A DNA stretch of 30,328 bases from SAR202 cluster bacterium (lineage in GTDB: Bacteria; Chloroflexota; Dehalococcoidia; SAR202; CAJWER01). The notes under the pieces are model-generated. The model saw only the letters and a list, made by a program, of their open reading frames with translations. It had not been told where the DNA came from and made no database searches. The position numbers and the translations under genes are program-made. Shown here piece by piece: positions 16,640-24,390 of the stretch (position 1 is its first letter; each line of letters begins with the position of its first letter). The DNA lies in the NCBI GenBank assembly GCA_030740335.1, contig JASLXL010000173.1, positions 1 through 30,328 on the forward strand, read 5' to 3'.

Positions 16640-16903
16640 ATGGCATTTCTAATCGGGTGCCCCAACTGTGGGGAACGCAACGTCTACGAGTTTCAGTTCG
16701 GCGGGGAGCTAGTAGTCCGGCCTAAACCAGACGCCACCACTCCAGAGTGGACCAAGTACTTCTATGTACGCCGCAACATGGCGGGAGACCAGCGCGAGTG
16801 GTGGTACCACAAGCTGGGTTGCCGGAAGTGGTTCGTGGCACTGCGCGACACCGAAACCAACAAGGTTCACGAGACATCGTGGCCGCATGAGGCTCTCTCC
16901 TAG
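16640..16903 (+). CDS. mgdB: N-methylglutamate dehydrogenase subunit B (sarcosine oxidase delta-like, zinc-binding)
   Basis: An 87-residue protein of the SoxD family, the small zinc-binding subunit of heterotetrameric sarcosine-oxidase-type enzymes. The four zinc ligands are present: Cys7 and Cys10 in CPNCGERN, His57 and Cys61 in WWYHKLGCRKWF. The typical RNMAGDQREWWYH segment and the final WF(V)ALRDT are also kept. The gene ends with TAG at 16901-16903 and the next ATG starts at 16904 with no gap, so alpha and delta subunits are coupled. Its role is structural, at the interface of the large subunits. Confidence 0.9.
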   Translation: MAFLIGCPNCGERNVYEFQFGGELVVRPKPDATTPEWTKYFYVRRNMAGDQREWWYHKLGCRKWFVALRDTETNKVHETSWPHEALS

Positions 16904-19810
16904 ATGGCAAGCCCAGCGGACCGAAGCAGGCTTGCCGAGCAGGGATATCAGCTAACCAACCGGACCAAGACGGTTGCGCTCAACATCAATGGTCGCCCTG
17001 TACATGCGTACCAGGGAGACACGGTCGCCTCCGCGCTCTACGCCTCAGGCATGAGGATATTTAGCCGTTCATTCAAGTACCACCGCTCTCGCGGCCTCCT
17101 GTGCGTCTCCGGCCAGTGCGCAAACTGCCTGGTGACGGTCGATGGTATCCCCAACGTCCGAGCCTGCACCGAGCGGGTCGTCGAAGGGATGGATATCAGG
17201 CAGCAGAACGCCTGGCCATCGGTCGAGCACGACGCGATGTCGATCATCGACCGATTCGACCGGCTGATGCCGGTGGGCTTCTACTACAAGACATTCCACA
17301 CACCAAAGGCATTCTGGAAGTTGGCCCAGCCAATCATCCGGCGCATGACCGGCCTGGGCTCAGTGCCTGAAGAAGACCAGCCGGTACGACACATCCGCCA
17401 CGAGTACGCCCATGCCGACGTGGCGGTGGTCGGCGCCGGGCCTGCGGGCATGTCGGCGGCTCTGGCCGCTGCCGAGGCCGGCGCCCAGGTGATGTTGATC
17501 GACGACCAACCATCCCTGGGGGGACACCTGCGATACGATGTCGCGTCCCACGACGCCCTCCCCGGCATCGGCAGGACCAAGGGTTATGAGGCGGCGGACA
17601 GACTGAGGGCAGAGGTTGAAGCCTCTGCAAATATTTCAGTGCTATCCGATGCCAGCGCGTTCGGGCTCTACGACGGCAACCTTCTTGGAATAGACGCGGG
17701 TAATCGGACGATCAAGCTGCGGGCCAAACGCATCATCGTCGCGACGGGCTCTATCGAGACGCCGCTGACCTTCGATCGCAACGACCTGCCTGGTGTGATG
17801 CTGACTACTGGGCTACAACGGCTGATGCACCTCTACGGTGTGCGTCCCGGCTCGACCGCCATCGTCGGGACAACCGGTGACCAGGGCTACCAGGCTGCAC
17901 TCGACATGTTCCATGCGGGGCTCCGGGTCGCGGTTGTGGCAGATGCACGGCCTGAGTTCCCGGCCGACCTTGAAGCCGCGGCAGAGCTTCAGGCCCACGG
18001 TGTTCTCATCCTACCTTCCCACGCCCTGACTCGTGCCGAAGGGGTCAAAAAGGCGGTGGGCGCGGTGGTCACACGGCTCGACGATGGACAGATCACCATG
18101 GAAGAGCGGCAGTTCGACGGCGACGTGATCGCCATGAGCGGCGGCTTTCAGCCAGCGTCCGGGCTACTGCACCAGCTGGGTGCAAGCTCGAAATACGACA
18201 CAGCCCTGGACGAGACTCTCCCGATGGAGTTACCCGCAGGATTACACTCTGCCGGTGAGGTCAACGGCGTCCACGACCTATCGGCAATCATCGCCCAGGG
18301 TCGCCAGACTGGTGCCGCGGCATTCGCAGCTCTCGGCGGCAACGGGTCAGGCAATGTTACCCAGGCAGCTCAAGAAGTATCGACGTCCACGACCGCCGTT
18401 TCGCCTCAGGTCGACATGGCGCAAGGCGCCAAACAGTTCGTCTGTTTCTGCGAGGACGTGACGGCAAGGGACATCGCAAAGGGCATCGACGAGGGGTTCG
18501 CCGATGTACAGACGCTAAAGCGCTACAGTACCGTGACCCAGGGGCCGTGCCAGGGCAAGATGTGCCACAGGGCCTTCGCCCAAATCACCGCCGGCCAGAC
18601 CGGAAAGTCCATGGACGAGACGGGCGCTACGACTTCCCGGCCACCCATGTCGCCGGTATCGCTGGGGGCCCTCGCTGGGCCGTCCCACCGACCGATCAAG
18701 CACACATCCATGGACCGCCTGCACCGGAAGCTGGGCGCCCAGATGATCGACTCCAACGTGTGGCACCGTCCGCGAACGTACGGGTCACCACAGGAGGAGG
18801 CCGCGAACGTACGGAAGGGCGTGGGAATCATCGACGTTAGCACCCTGGGGAAGCTGGATGTGCGTGGCGTCGACGCCCCGGCCCTCCTCGACAAGTTGTA
18901 CACCCACCACTTCTCAACGCTGAGGCCCGGGCGAGTTCGCTACGGTGTCATCTGCTCCGACAACGGCACGATTATGGACGACGGCACGGTCACGAAGCTG
19001 GCTGACGACCACTACTTTGTCACGACCTCAACGGCCAGCGTCGAGACTATCGAAGGATGGTTCAAGTGGTGGATGGCGGGCACCGATATGTGCGCCCACG
19101 TAATGGACATCACCTCCGGCCTCGCCGCCATCAATATCGCCGGTCCGCTGGCCAGGAAGACATTGACCAAGTTGACGGACGTCGATGTCTCCGCCAAGGG
19201 CTTTCGTTACATGCGTTCCAAGCAGGGTGTGGTGGCTGGAGTGCCGACGATACTGCTGCGAATTGGCTTTGTCGGCGAATCGGGTTGGGAGCTTCACTTC
19301 CCTGCCGAGTACGGCGAGCATATGTGGGGGACGCTGATGGAGGCAGGTGCTGAGTTTGGGATCAAACCATTCGGCACCGAGGCCCAGAGAATACTGCGCC
19401 TCGAAAAGATGCACATCATTTCCAACCACGATACCGATATCCTCAGCAATCCGATCGACGCGGACATGGAGTGGGTCGTCAAGCTGGAGAAGCAGGACTT
19501 CATCGGACGCGGCGCACTCGTAGTCGCCACGGAGAACCCAGGCCGCACCAGGCTGGTGGGTTTCGTGATGCAAAATGGTGTTGTGCCCCACGACGGCAGT
19601 CCCGTGGTCGCAGGGTTCGCCCCTATCGGCAAGGTTACAAGCTCACGACTTAGCCCAACGATCGGCAAGGGATTCGGGCTGGCCTGGGTCCCGGTCGATC
19701 TGGCCGAAGAAGGCAAGTCGATCCAGATTCTGGTGGATGGCAAGACCCATGACGCAGATGTCACGCTCGAACCCGTCTACGACCCCGACGGCACGAAGTT
19801 GAGGGAGTAG
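16904..19810 (+). CDS. mgdC: N-methylglutamate dehydrogenase subunit C (sarcosine oxidase alpha-like) with two [2Fe-2S] motifs
   Basis: A 968-residue fusion. Residues 1-110 are a Fer2_4 domain with Cys67-x4-Cys72-x2-Cys75-x12-Cys88, the full plant-type [2Fe-2S] pattern. Residues 170-480 are an FAD/NAD disulfide-reductase-like unit (VAVVGAGPAGMSAALAAAEAG; IIVATGSIETP; VIAMSGGFQPA). Residues 510-556 are a BFD-like domain with Cys514-x-Cys516-x32-Cys549-x4-Cys554 (FVCFCEDV and GPCQGKMC). Residues 590-968 are a GCV_T/aminomethyltransferase unit (GIIDVSTLGKLDVRG; GESGWELHFP) that binds tetrahydrofolate and receives the methyl carbon. Known heterotetrameric sarcosine oxidases carry FAD, FMN, NAD+ and zinc but no iron-sulfur cluster. 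These cysteines are therefore an informative difference, pointing to electron transfer to an external carrier. The gene directly abuts mgdB and is followed 3 nt later by mgdD. Confidence 0.9.
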   Translation: MASPADRSRLAEQGYQLTNRTKTVALNINGRPVHAYQGDTVASALYASGMRIFSRSFKYHRSRGLLCVSGQCANCLVTVDGIPNVRACTERVVEGMDIRQQNAWPSVEHDAMSIIDRFDRLMPVGFYYKTFHTPKAFWKLAQPIIRRMTGLGSVPEEDQPVRHIRHEYAHADVAVVGAGPAGMSAALAAAEAGAQVMLIDDQPSLGGHLRYDVASHDALPGIGRTKGYEAADRLRAEVEASANISVLSDASAFGLYDGNLLGIDAGNRTIKLRAKRIIVATGSIETPLTFDRNDLPGVMLTTGLQRLMHLYGVRPGSTAIVGTTGDQGYQAALDMFHAGLRVAVVADARPEFPADLEAAAELQAHGVLILPSHALTRAEGVKKAVGAVVTRLDDGQITMEERQFDGDVIAMSGGFQPASGLLHQLGASSKYDTALDETLPMELPAGLHSAGEVNGVHDLSAIIAQGRQTGAAAFAALGGNGSGNVTQAAQEVSTSTTAVSPQVDMAQGAKQFVCFCEDVTARDIAKGIDEGFADVQTLKRYSTVTQGPCQGKMCHRAFAQITAGQTGKSMDETGATTSRPPMSPVSLGALAGPSHRPIKHTSMDRLHRKLGAQMIDSNVWHRPRTYGSPQEEAANVRKGVGIIDVSTLGKLDVRGVDAPALLDKLYTHHFSTLRPGRVRYGVICSDNGTIMDDGTVTKLADDHYFVTTSTASVETIEGWFKWWMAGTDMCAHVMDITSGLAAINIAGPLARKTLTKLTDVDVSAKGFRYMRSKQGVVAGVPTILLRIGFVGESGWELHFPAEYGEHMWGTLMEAGAEFGIKPFGTEAQRILRLEKMHIISNHDTDILSNPIDADMEWVVKLEKQDFIGRGALVVATENPGRTRLVGFVMQNGVVPHDGSPVVAGFAPIGKVTSSRLSPTIGKGFGLAWVPVDLAEEGKSIQILVDGKTHDADVTLEPVYDPDGTKLRE

Positions 19811-19813
19811 CAG

Positions 19814-20497
19814 ATGCAAGAATGGAATCCCGTAGCCCTCAGCGCCATGCAACCAAAACACCTCAGCCTCGGGGCGACCATGGTAGAGACGAACAAGTGG
19901 CTCCTACCCGCACACTACTCCACCGTCGAGGAAGAGACTGAACTCCTGCGAGCGTCAGCAGGAGTATCCGATATTAGCTCCAACTGCAAGCTGGCGCTCC
20001 AGGGCGAGATCGACTCCTGGATATTGCGGGCATTGGGCCAGTCAGGACCGGAAGCAATCGGCACGGTAGGCAAGTTGGCCCATGAAGGTGGAGATATTGT
20101 CATAGCCAGACTGGCCTCTGACGACGCGCTGTTACTTTCGGCGGGTCGATCGAGCACTCTGGCTGGGCTGCTAGACGATGGCAGTGCATGCTCCCACACC
20201 GTGGACATAACCTCGGTGATGGCCGGACTCGCAATAGTAGGCCCAGAGGCACGATCAGTGCTGACCAGGTTGACGGAGATCGACACGTCCGATAGCGCTT
20301 TCCCAGATCTCAGTTGCGCTCAGGGCATGGTCGCTGAGGTCCGCGCAACGCTGCTCCGGGTGGACCGCGGGACAGTCCCAGGCTACGAGCTGTACTTCGG
20401 GCGAGACTATGGCGAATACATGTGGGACTCTGTGCTAGAGGCAGGCGAGCCAGTCGAGCTGACACCCGTTGGCACAGAGGCCCTGGCAACAATTTGA
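19814..20497 (+). CDS. mgdD: N-methylglutamate dehydrogenase subunit D (sarcosine oxidase gamma-like)
   Basis: A 227-residue SoxG-type protein, distantly similar to the GCV_T fold and acting as a structural subunit in the heterotetramer. Segments LRASAGVSDISSNCKLALQG, HTVDITSVMAGLAIVGPEARSVLTRLTEID and GYELYFGRDYGEYMWDSVLEAG mirror the matching parts of the alpha subunit's C-terminal domain. This subunit evolves fast, so the call leans on its place between alpha and beta genes. It starts 3 nt after mgdC. About 46 nt separate it from mgdA. Confidence 0.82.
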   Translation: MQEWNPVALSAMQPKHLSLGATMVETNKWLLPAHYSTVEEETELLRASAGVSDISSNCKLALQGEIDSWILRALGQSGPEAIGTVGKLAHEGGDIVIARLASDDALLLSAGRSSTLAGLLDDGSACSHTVDITSVMAGLAIVGPEARSVLTRLTEIDTSDSAFPDLSCAQGMVAEVRATLLRVDRGTVPGYELYFGRDYGEYMWDSVLEAGEPVELTPVGTEALATI

Positions 20498-20543
20498 CCG
20501 CAGACAACCCGGGACCAATTCGAGAGGGGAAAAACAACAGTTG

Positions 20544-21761
20544 GTGACTCAGCTTTTTCGGAAGGGCAAGATGTGGGGCACACCGCCCCTGAAGGATCGC
20601 TATGACGTGGTCATCGTGGGCGCCGGCGTGCACGGGCTATCCACGGCCTACTATCTCGCCCAAAAGGGCATCACCAATATCGCGGTGCTGGACCGGAGCT
20701 ATATCGGCGGCGGCGGCAGCGCCCGCAGCACAGCCATCATCCGCTCCAACTACCTGACTGCAGAGGCGATCCCATTTTTCCGTGAGAGCCACAAGCTCTA
20801 TGAGGGTCTGGGGCAAGAGCTGTCGTTCAATCTGCTATTCGACCAGATGGGACGGCTGGACATCGGTCACACGGAGTCATCGGTCTACTGGCTCAGGCTC
20901 CGCGTCGAGTTCAACAAGCTTCTCGGGGTGGACAGTCGGCTGATCGGGCCGGACGAGATCAAGGAGATGGTGCCCCCAATTGACCTGCGCGTCGACAAGC
21001 CGCTACCGATTATGGCGGCGCTCCACCACCCCCGCGCCGGGGTAGTCCGGCATGACGCGGTGGTATGGGGCTATGCCCGAGACGCGGACAAGATGGGCGT
21101 GGAGATACACCCATTCACAGAGGTGACCGGCATCACCCGTGAGGGCAGTCGCGTAACCGGTGTGGAAACGACGGCGGGACACATCAACGCGGATACTGTG
21201 GTCAGCGCCACGGCGGGCTGGAGTTCGAGCATCTCGGCTATGGCGGGGCTCGACCTGCCCATTGTCACCTATCCGCTGCAGGCCTGTGTTACGGAGCCGA
21301 TGAAGCCATTCATGGACACTATCGTGTCGTCTGCGGACATCCACGTCTACGTCTATCAGACCGACCGAGGCGAACTGGTCATAGGCGGAGCCGTCGACCA
21401 GTACCAGACCTACAGCCAGCGCTCCACGCTCACCATGCTGGAGGAGTTGGCCTCCGATACGCTGGATTTACTACCCGACTTGCGCGAGGTGAAGATCATG
21501 CGGCAGTGGGCGGGTCTGTGCGATATGACCCCCGACTATGCGCCAATAATCGGCAAGGCGCCCGGCCTGGACGGGTTCGTCCTGAACTGCGGCTGGGGTA
21601 CATGGGGATTCAAGGCAGCACCCGCTTCAGGGCGGAGCACGGCGGAGCTGATTCACACCGGCAGGACACCGTCGCTGATTAAGCACTTCGGCCCCGAGCG
21701 ATTCGACAATGGCACAATGGTGAACGAGCGCGCGGCTGCGATAGCGGCGGCGATTCACTAA
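20544..21761 (+). CDS. mgdA: N-methylglutamate dehydrogenase subunit A (sarcosine oxidase beta-like)
   Basis: A flavoprotein of the DAO/glycine oxidase family that oxidises the N-methyl amino acid. YDVVIVGAGVHGLSTAYYLAQKG is the FAD-binding start. His170 in VVRHDAVVWG matches the His that covalently carries FMN in heterotetrameric sarcosine oxidase. The C-terminal NCGWGTWGFKAAPASGRSTAELIHTG is the family's FAD-closing motif. The frame is open back to 20469. GTG 20544 (or TTG 20541) is chosen because AGGGG at 20525-20529 precedes it; ATG 20571 is another option. The chosen start gives 405 residues, near the family length. In sarcosine-oxidase operons the beta gene is normally first (soxBDAG); here it is last. 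Confidence 0.87.
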   Translation: MTQLFRKGKMWGTPPLKDRYDVVIVGAGVHGLSTAYYLAQKGITNIAVLDRSYIGGGGSARSTAIIRSNYLTAEAIPFFRESHKLYEGLGQELSFNLLFDQMGRLDIGHTESSVYWLRLRVEFNKLLGVDSRLIGPDEIKEMVPPIDLRVDKPLPIMAALHHPRAGVVRHDAVVWGYARDADKMGVEIHPFTEVTGITREGSRVTGVETTAGHINADTVVSATAGWSSSISAMAGLDLPIVTYPLQACVTEPMKPFMDTIVSSADIHVYVYQTDRGELVIGGAVDQYQTYSQRSTLTMLEELASDTLDLLPDLREVKIMRQWAGLCDMTPDYAPIIGKAPGLDGFVLNCGWGTWGFKAAPASGRSTAELIHTGRTPSLIKHFGPERFDNGTMVNERAAAIAAAIH

Positions 21762-21786
21762 GGATTCTTACCGCAGATAGCAGAGG

Positions 21787-21816
21787 AGAGCGCAGAGTGA
21801 AAAAGAACAGCGCTCT
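21787..21816. terminator. Hairpin between convergent genes, possible bidirectional terminator
   Basis: AGAGCGC (21787-21793) pairs perfectly with GCGCTCT (21810-21816) over a 16-nt A-rich loop. It lies 26 nt after the mgdA stop. There is no T-run, so the role is uncertain. Confidence 0.35.
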
Positions 21817-21857
21817 GTCATGCTGAGAGGGCCCTCGACGAAGTATCTGTGGCGGGG
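21817..21857 (+). repeat. Dispersed repeat family A, copy 3 (diverged)
   Basis: TGTCATGCTGAG, then TCGACGAAGTATCTGTGG, follows the family A pattern of GTCACCCTGAG, CGAAG, TCTGGGG. It is in opposite orientation to copy 4, which is 34 nt away. Confidence 0.4.
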
Positions 21858-21891
21858 CCACTCACACCTTGGGCGACGGACAACCCCACCA

Positions 21892-21924
21892 CCCCAGACC
21901 CTTCGCATCCGCTGAAGGTGACAT
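21892..21924 (-). repeat. Dispersed repeat family A, copy 4
   Basis: The reverse complement matches 6026-6058 at 30 of 33 positions. Together with copy 3 it fills most of the 187-nt gap between the convergent mgdA and dipeptidase-like genes. Confidence 0.65.
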
Positions 21925-21948
21925 GGCCTGGGCTGGCTGAATCCCCTG

Positions 21949-22950
21949 CTAGCGCCAGACCTGATTAAGCAGCCTCAACCAGTTGCCGCCTAGGATCTTA
22001 GTGATGTCGTCGCTCGTAAATCCTCGCCCTAGGAGCGAGTCTGCGATCGCAGGCAACTTGTCGGGGGTCTCCAGGCCCTCAGGATGGCCTGGCACGTCTG
22101 GATAGTCCTTGCGGCGCTCCAAAGGTTTCGTGCCCTGCTGCGACAAGAGCACGTCGAACCACTCCTTGGTCTGTCCTTGGGTGTAGTCGGACCCGATGCC
22201 AACATGATCGATCCCTACTCGCTCCACCATGTCTTCGATGGCGTCGGCGAAGTCCTCCAACGTCGACTCCCATCCGTTGCGGAGGAAGGGCGGCCACGAG
22301 GTTGCGCCGATGACTCCACCCTTCTCAGCGATGAGACGAAGCGCGTCGTCGGTCTTGTTGCGCTGGTTGTCAAAGAACGAGCGGGCATTGGCATGGGTGC
22401 AGGCAACCGGCTGATCGGACATCTCGATGGCATCCAGGGTAGTTCGGTCGCCGACGTGGGATAGGTCGATCAGGATGCCCAGGCGGTTCATCTCCCTGAC
22501 GGCATCCGCGCCGAAGTGGCTGAGCCCGTCGTCGTTGCGCTCCCAGCAACCGTTACCGAGCAGGTTGCGCTCGTTATAGGTGAGCTGGATTACGCGGACA
22601 CCCAACCTGTAGAACAGATCGAGCCGGTCCAGGTCATTCTCTACAGGCGAGGCGTTCTGCCATCCAAGAATGACGCCAGTCTTGCCATTGTGCTTGGCGT
22701 CCAAGATGTCCTGGACTCCGGTGATCTGCGAGAGGTTCGCCCGACGCTCCCCGAAGCGGCGAATCCAGGCCGCCACATTGTCCATCGCCTCCGCGTACCC
22801 CTCCCAGACGGCGATGGTGGCATTGATGGCGGTGACTCCACCGTTGGAAAGACTGTCGAATACGGCAGGACTCTCCCAATTGCTCACGTTGAGACCGTCC
22901 ACAACGACTGCTTCGCTGTAGACTTTGCTCACAACATCGCTTGAATCCAT
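21949..22950 (-). CDS. Membrane-dipeptidase-like (peptidase M19) protein with altered metal site
   Basis: A 333-residue TIM-barrel protein of the renal dipeptidase family. Recognisable parts are LGVRVIQLTYNERNLLGNGC, MNRLGILIDLSHVGDRTTLDAIE, PVACTHANAR and HVGIGSDYTQG. The two His ligands in DLSHVG and CTHANA are present. The N-terminal HxD pair is replaced by Leu20 and Val22 (VVDGLNVSNW), and the bridging Glu appears as Gln in ILGWQN. It may therefore bind one metal, or a different substrate. The start is ATG 22950, with GAGGAG 6 nt upstream; the frame is open to 23073 but that part is not family-like. A signal peptide is not evident. It is divergent from glycine C-acetyltransferase. Confidence 0.8.
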   Translation of the reverse strand: MDSSDVVSKVYSEAVVVDGLNVSNWESPAVFDSLSNGGVTAINATIAVWEGYAEAMDNVAAWIRRFGERRANLSQITGVQDILDAKHNGKTGVILGWQNASPVENDLDRLDLFYRLGVRVIQLTYNERNLLGNGCWERNDDGLSHFGADAVREMNRLGILIDLSHVGDRTTLDAIEMSDQPVACTHANARSFFDNQRNKTDDALRLIAEKGGVIGATSWPPFLRNGWESTLEDFADAIEDMVERVGIDHVGIGSDYTQGQTKEWFDVLLSQQGTKPLERRKDYPDVPGHPEGLETPDKLPAIADSLLGRGFTSDDITKILGGNWLRLLNQVWR

Positions 22951-22989
22951 AGAGCTCTCCTCGTATAGGCGAACGGGCCCGTATCGCGT

Positions 22990-23019
22990 ATCATATTGGT
23001 AGCGTCGAGGGTCAGTCAA
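22990..23019 (-). promoter_or_regulatory. Promoter of the dipeptidase-like gene
   Basis: On the minus strand TTGACT (23014-23019) and TATGAT (22990-22995) are 18 nt apart. Both match the sigma-70 consensus at five of six positions. The leader before ATG 22950 would be about 30 nt. Confidence 0.55.
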
Positions 23020-23030
23020 TCGCAACAACA

Positions 23031-23057
23031 TTGACAGCGGCAGGCACAAAATATAAC
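23031..23057 (+). promoter_or_regulatory. Promoter of the glycine C-acetyltransferase gene
   Basis: A perfect TTGACA (23031-23036) and TATAAC (23052-23057) are separated by 15 nt. Its -35 box is 11 nt from that of the divergent promoter, so one regulator bound between them could act on both. Confidence 0.5.
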
Positions 23058-23112
23058 CTCGACCCACGAACATATAGCAGACCCAAAACTACCCCGGGGA
23101 GGGACATCGTCC

Positions 23113-24300
23113 GTGACCTACACCAGTATCAAGACATGGCTCGAAGACGAACTGCAGGGTATCCGTGACGCAGGCATGTACAAGGCCGAAAAGCTGATCA
23201 AGACGCCCCAGGGGTCCCAGGTGGATACCCCAGATGGCCCGATGATCAATTTCTGCGCCAACAACTATCTCGGGCTGGCCGATAGCGACGAGATCGAGAA
23301 GGCGGTGAGCCAGGGCACAAAGGACCACGGGTTCGGTATGGCCTCGGTGCGATTTATCTGTGGGACCCAGGACATCCACAAGACCCTGGAGCAGGAAATT
23401 TCCGGTTGGATGGGCACAGAGGACACGATTTTGTACACCTCGTGCTTCGACGCCAATACCGGTCTGTTCGAGACGATTCTGAGCGCCGAGGATGCAATCA
23501 TCAGCGACGAGCTGAACCACGCGAGCATCATCGACGGCATCAGGCTGTGCAAGGCCGACCGCAAGAGGTACAAGCACTCGGATATGGCCGACCTGGAAGA
23601 GCAGCTCAAGGCCACGGCCGGGGCTCGCTTCCGGATGATCGCAACGGACGGCGTGTTCAGTATGCAGGGAGACATCGCGCCGCTCAAGGAGATATGCGAC
23701 CTCGCAGACAAGTACGACGCGCTGGTGATGGTGGACGACTCCCACGCCACGGGCTTTCTTGGCCCTAACGGACTTGGCAGCGCCGACGACCAGGGCGTGA
23801 TGGACCGCATCGACGTGTTCACAAGCACGATGGGCAAGGCGCTGGGCGGAGCATCCGGTGGCTACACGACAGGTCGCAAAGAGATCGTGGAATTCCTGCG
23901 ACAGCGCTCCCGACCCTATCTGTTCTCCAACACCCTGGCACCGCCGATCGTGATGGGCGCTCTCAAAGCGTTGGAGCTGGTCCGCGGGAACCCCGGACTC
24001 CGCGAGACGCTGTGGGAGAACACGGCATACTTCCGGTCTGAAATGGAAGCATTGGGCTTCGACATCCTCCCGGGCAAGACCCCGATTATGCCGATCATGC
24101 TTCGAGACGAGCTAAAGACGGTCGAGCTGGCCAAGGCAGTAAACGAAAAAGGCATCTTCGTAGTGGGCTTTACGTTCCCCGTCGTCCCACGTGGACAGGC
24201 GCGAATTCGCGTACAGATCTCGGCGGCCCACACGCGAGAGCAGCTCGACCGCGCGATATCGGTCTTCGAGGAGGCAGGCAAAGCACTGGGGGCAATTTAG
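23113..24300 (+). CDS. kbl: Glycine C-acetyltransferase (2-amino-3-ketobutyrate CoA ligase)
   Basis: A PLP enzyme of the alpha-oxoamine synthase family that interconverts glycine plus acetyl-CoA with 2-amino-3-ketobutyrate, in threonine breakdown or glycine use. Landmarks are [14 protein letters not shown], the PLP-stacking region [31 protein letters not shown] and Lys242 in [19 protein letters not shown]. The 395-residue length matches Kbl. The start is GTG 23113 with GGGGAGGG upstream. Relatives BioF, HemA and Spt share the fold, but NNYLG, DSHATGF and the C-terminal [20 protein letters not shown] favour Kbl. A SDR follows, though not of the usual threonine dehydrogenase type. Confidence 0.88.
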   Translation: MTYTSIKTWLEDELQGIRDAGMYKAEKLIKTPQGSQVDTPDGPMINFCANNYLGLADSDEIEKAVSQGTKDHGFGMASVRFICGTQDIHKTLEQEISGWMGTEDTILYTSCFDANTGLFETILSAEDAIISDELNHASIIDGIRLCKADRKRYKHSDMADLEEQLKATAGARFRMIATDGVFSMQGDIAPLKEICDLADKYDALVMVDDSHATGFLGPNGLGSADDQGVMDRIDVFTSTMGKALGGASGGYTTGRKEIVEFLRQRSRPYLFSNTLAPPIVMGALKALELVRGNPGLRETLWENTAYFRSEMEALGFDILPGKTPIMPIMLRDELKTVELAKAVNEKGIFVVGFTFPVVPRGQARIRVQISAAHTREQLDRAISVFEEAGKALGAI

Positions 24301-24390
24301 GACGGTTTGCGGTTATTGGGTGCTCAGGAGTAGTCATGCTTGGGCGCATGGTTTGAGCACGGCAGCATTTTCAATCGAAAAGGAATCTTC

